Shown here: positions 5,075 through 5,142 of the stretch, piece by piece
Position numbering within the stretch: the stretch's first letter is position 1
Layout: the number at the start of each line of letters is the position of its first letter
Origin: NIOZ-UU13 sp964653075
GTDB lineage: Bacteria; Planctomycetota; Phycisphaerae; Sedimentisphaerales; Anaerobacaceae
Direction: 5' to 3'
Length of the DNA stretch: 5,142 nt
NCBI GenBank assembly: GCA_964653075.1
Contig: CAZZAX010000289.1
Location: 1 to 5,142, forward strand
The notes under the pieces: model-generated
Database searches by the model: none
What the model saw: only the letters and a program-made list of their open reading frames with translations
What the model was told of the DNA's origin: nothing
Made by a program: the position numbers and the translations under genes

Positions 5075-5076
5075 CA
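5058..5076. promoter_or_regulatory. Operator candidate 1 over the -35 box
   Basis: TGTTGAC (5058-5064) and GTCAACA (5070-5076) are perfect inverted repeats with a 5-base centre. The right arm contains most of the -35 box. Arms of 7 bases with a short centre are the usual form of an XRE dimer site, and the operon encodes an XRE protein, so autoregulation is likely (inference). Confidence 0.6.
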
Positions 5077-5093
5077 ATATCTTCTTTTTCAAA

Positions 5094-5113
5094 CTTAGGG
5101 GTTTTCTCCTAAG
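5094..5113. terminator. Hairpin upstream of the operon, possible terminator
   Basis: CTTAGG (5094-5099) and CCTAAG (5108-5113) form a perfect 6-bp stem with an 8-base loop. On the plus strand it is followed by CTTTTCC and on the minus strand by TTTGAAAA, so the T-tract is short either way. It may end a minus-strand gene lying to the right of the window and so isolate the operon promoter, but the evidence is weak. Confidence 0.35.
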
Positions 5114-5142
5114 CTTTTCCGCAGCAAATCCTTGTGAAGCCA

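Noticed and set aside
5095..5142. Possible 3' end of a minus-strand gene entering from the right edge
   Set aside because: Two minus-strand frames stay open from the edge for 15 and about 24 codons, but neither is long enough or recognisable enough to call a gene.

Overview
The window looks like an accessory island in a bacterial chromosome of moderate to low GC. Two features suggest a repeat-rich environmental genome, perhaps a planctomycete or similar. One is an HNH/AP2 endonuclease gene, of a type I associate with multicopy families in such genomes. The other is dispersed hairpin repeats of the 'TCATCCTGAGC...GTCGAAGG' and 'GTCATTCC...GGAATCCAG' kinds. The phylum is a guess; no rRNA or housekeeping gene is present to anchor it.

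Left part (1-1360): a short REP-like repeat (121-160) precedes an HNH homing-type endonuclease with a C-terminal AP2 DNA-binding domain (250-765, + strand). Its reading frame stays open and protein-like for at least 60 bases upstream of the first usable start. Next comes a non-coding patch (766-1295) with two diverged copies of a roughly 100-bp repeat, each ending in a hairpin, and a perfect 10-bp inverted repeat at 1199-1231. At 1298-1359 lies the decayed, frameshifted C-terminal end of a second HNH/AP2 gene. An AT-rich spacer (1360-1641) follows.

Right part (1642-5142): a sce7726-family protein (1642-2235, +) shows the D / ExK / QxxxY residue pattern of RecB/Cas4-like PD-(D/E)XK nucleases. 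It converges on, and overlaps by 68 bp, a three-gene minus-strand operon. In transcript order the operon encodes a DUF6932-like protein with a nucleotidyltransferase-type GS...DxD motif (5039-4593), a one-chain fusion of an XRE helix-turn-helix with an ImmA/IrrE HExxH metalloprotease (4575-3286), and a Beta-family protein (3271-2168). The gaps are 17 and 14 bases, and the second and third genes have clear Shine-Dalgarno sites.

A near-consensus sigma-70 promoter sits directly before the operon: TTGACT, a 17-bp spacer, TATAGT. It would start transcription on the A of the first ATG, giving a leaderless mRNA. Two overlapping perfect inverted repeats cover its -35 and -10 boxes and are obvious operator candidates for the XRE protein encoded in the operon.

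Taken together, the right part reads as a self-regulated toxin/defence-type module: a putative nuclease, a protease-repressor sensor, an NTase-like protein and a Beta-family protein of unknown activity. The Beta family is named after the beta gene of satellite phage P4, whose gop-beta-cII operon has been reported as antiphage. A defence role here is inference; no gene product in this combination can be assigned a proven activity from sequence alone.
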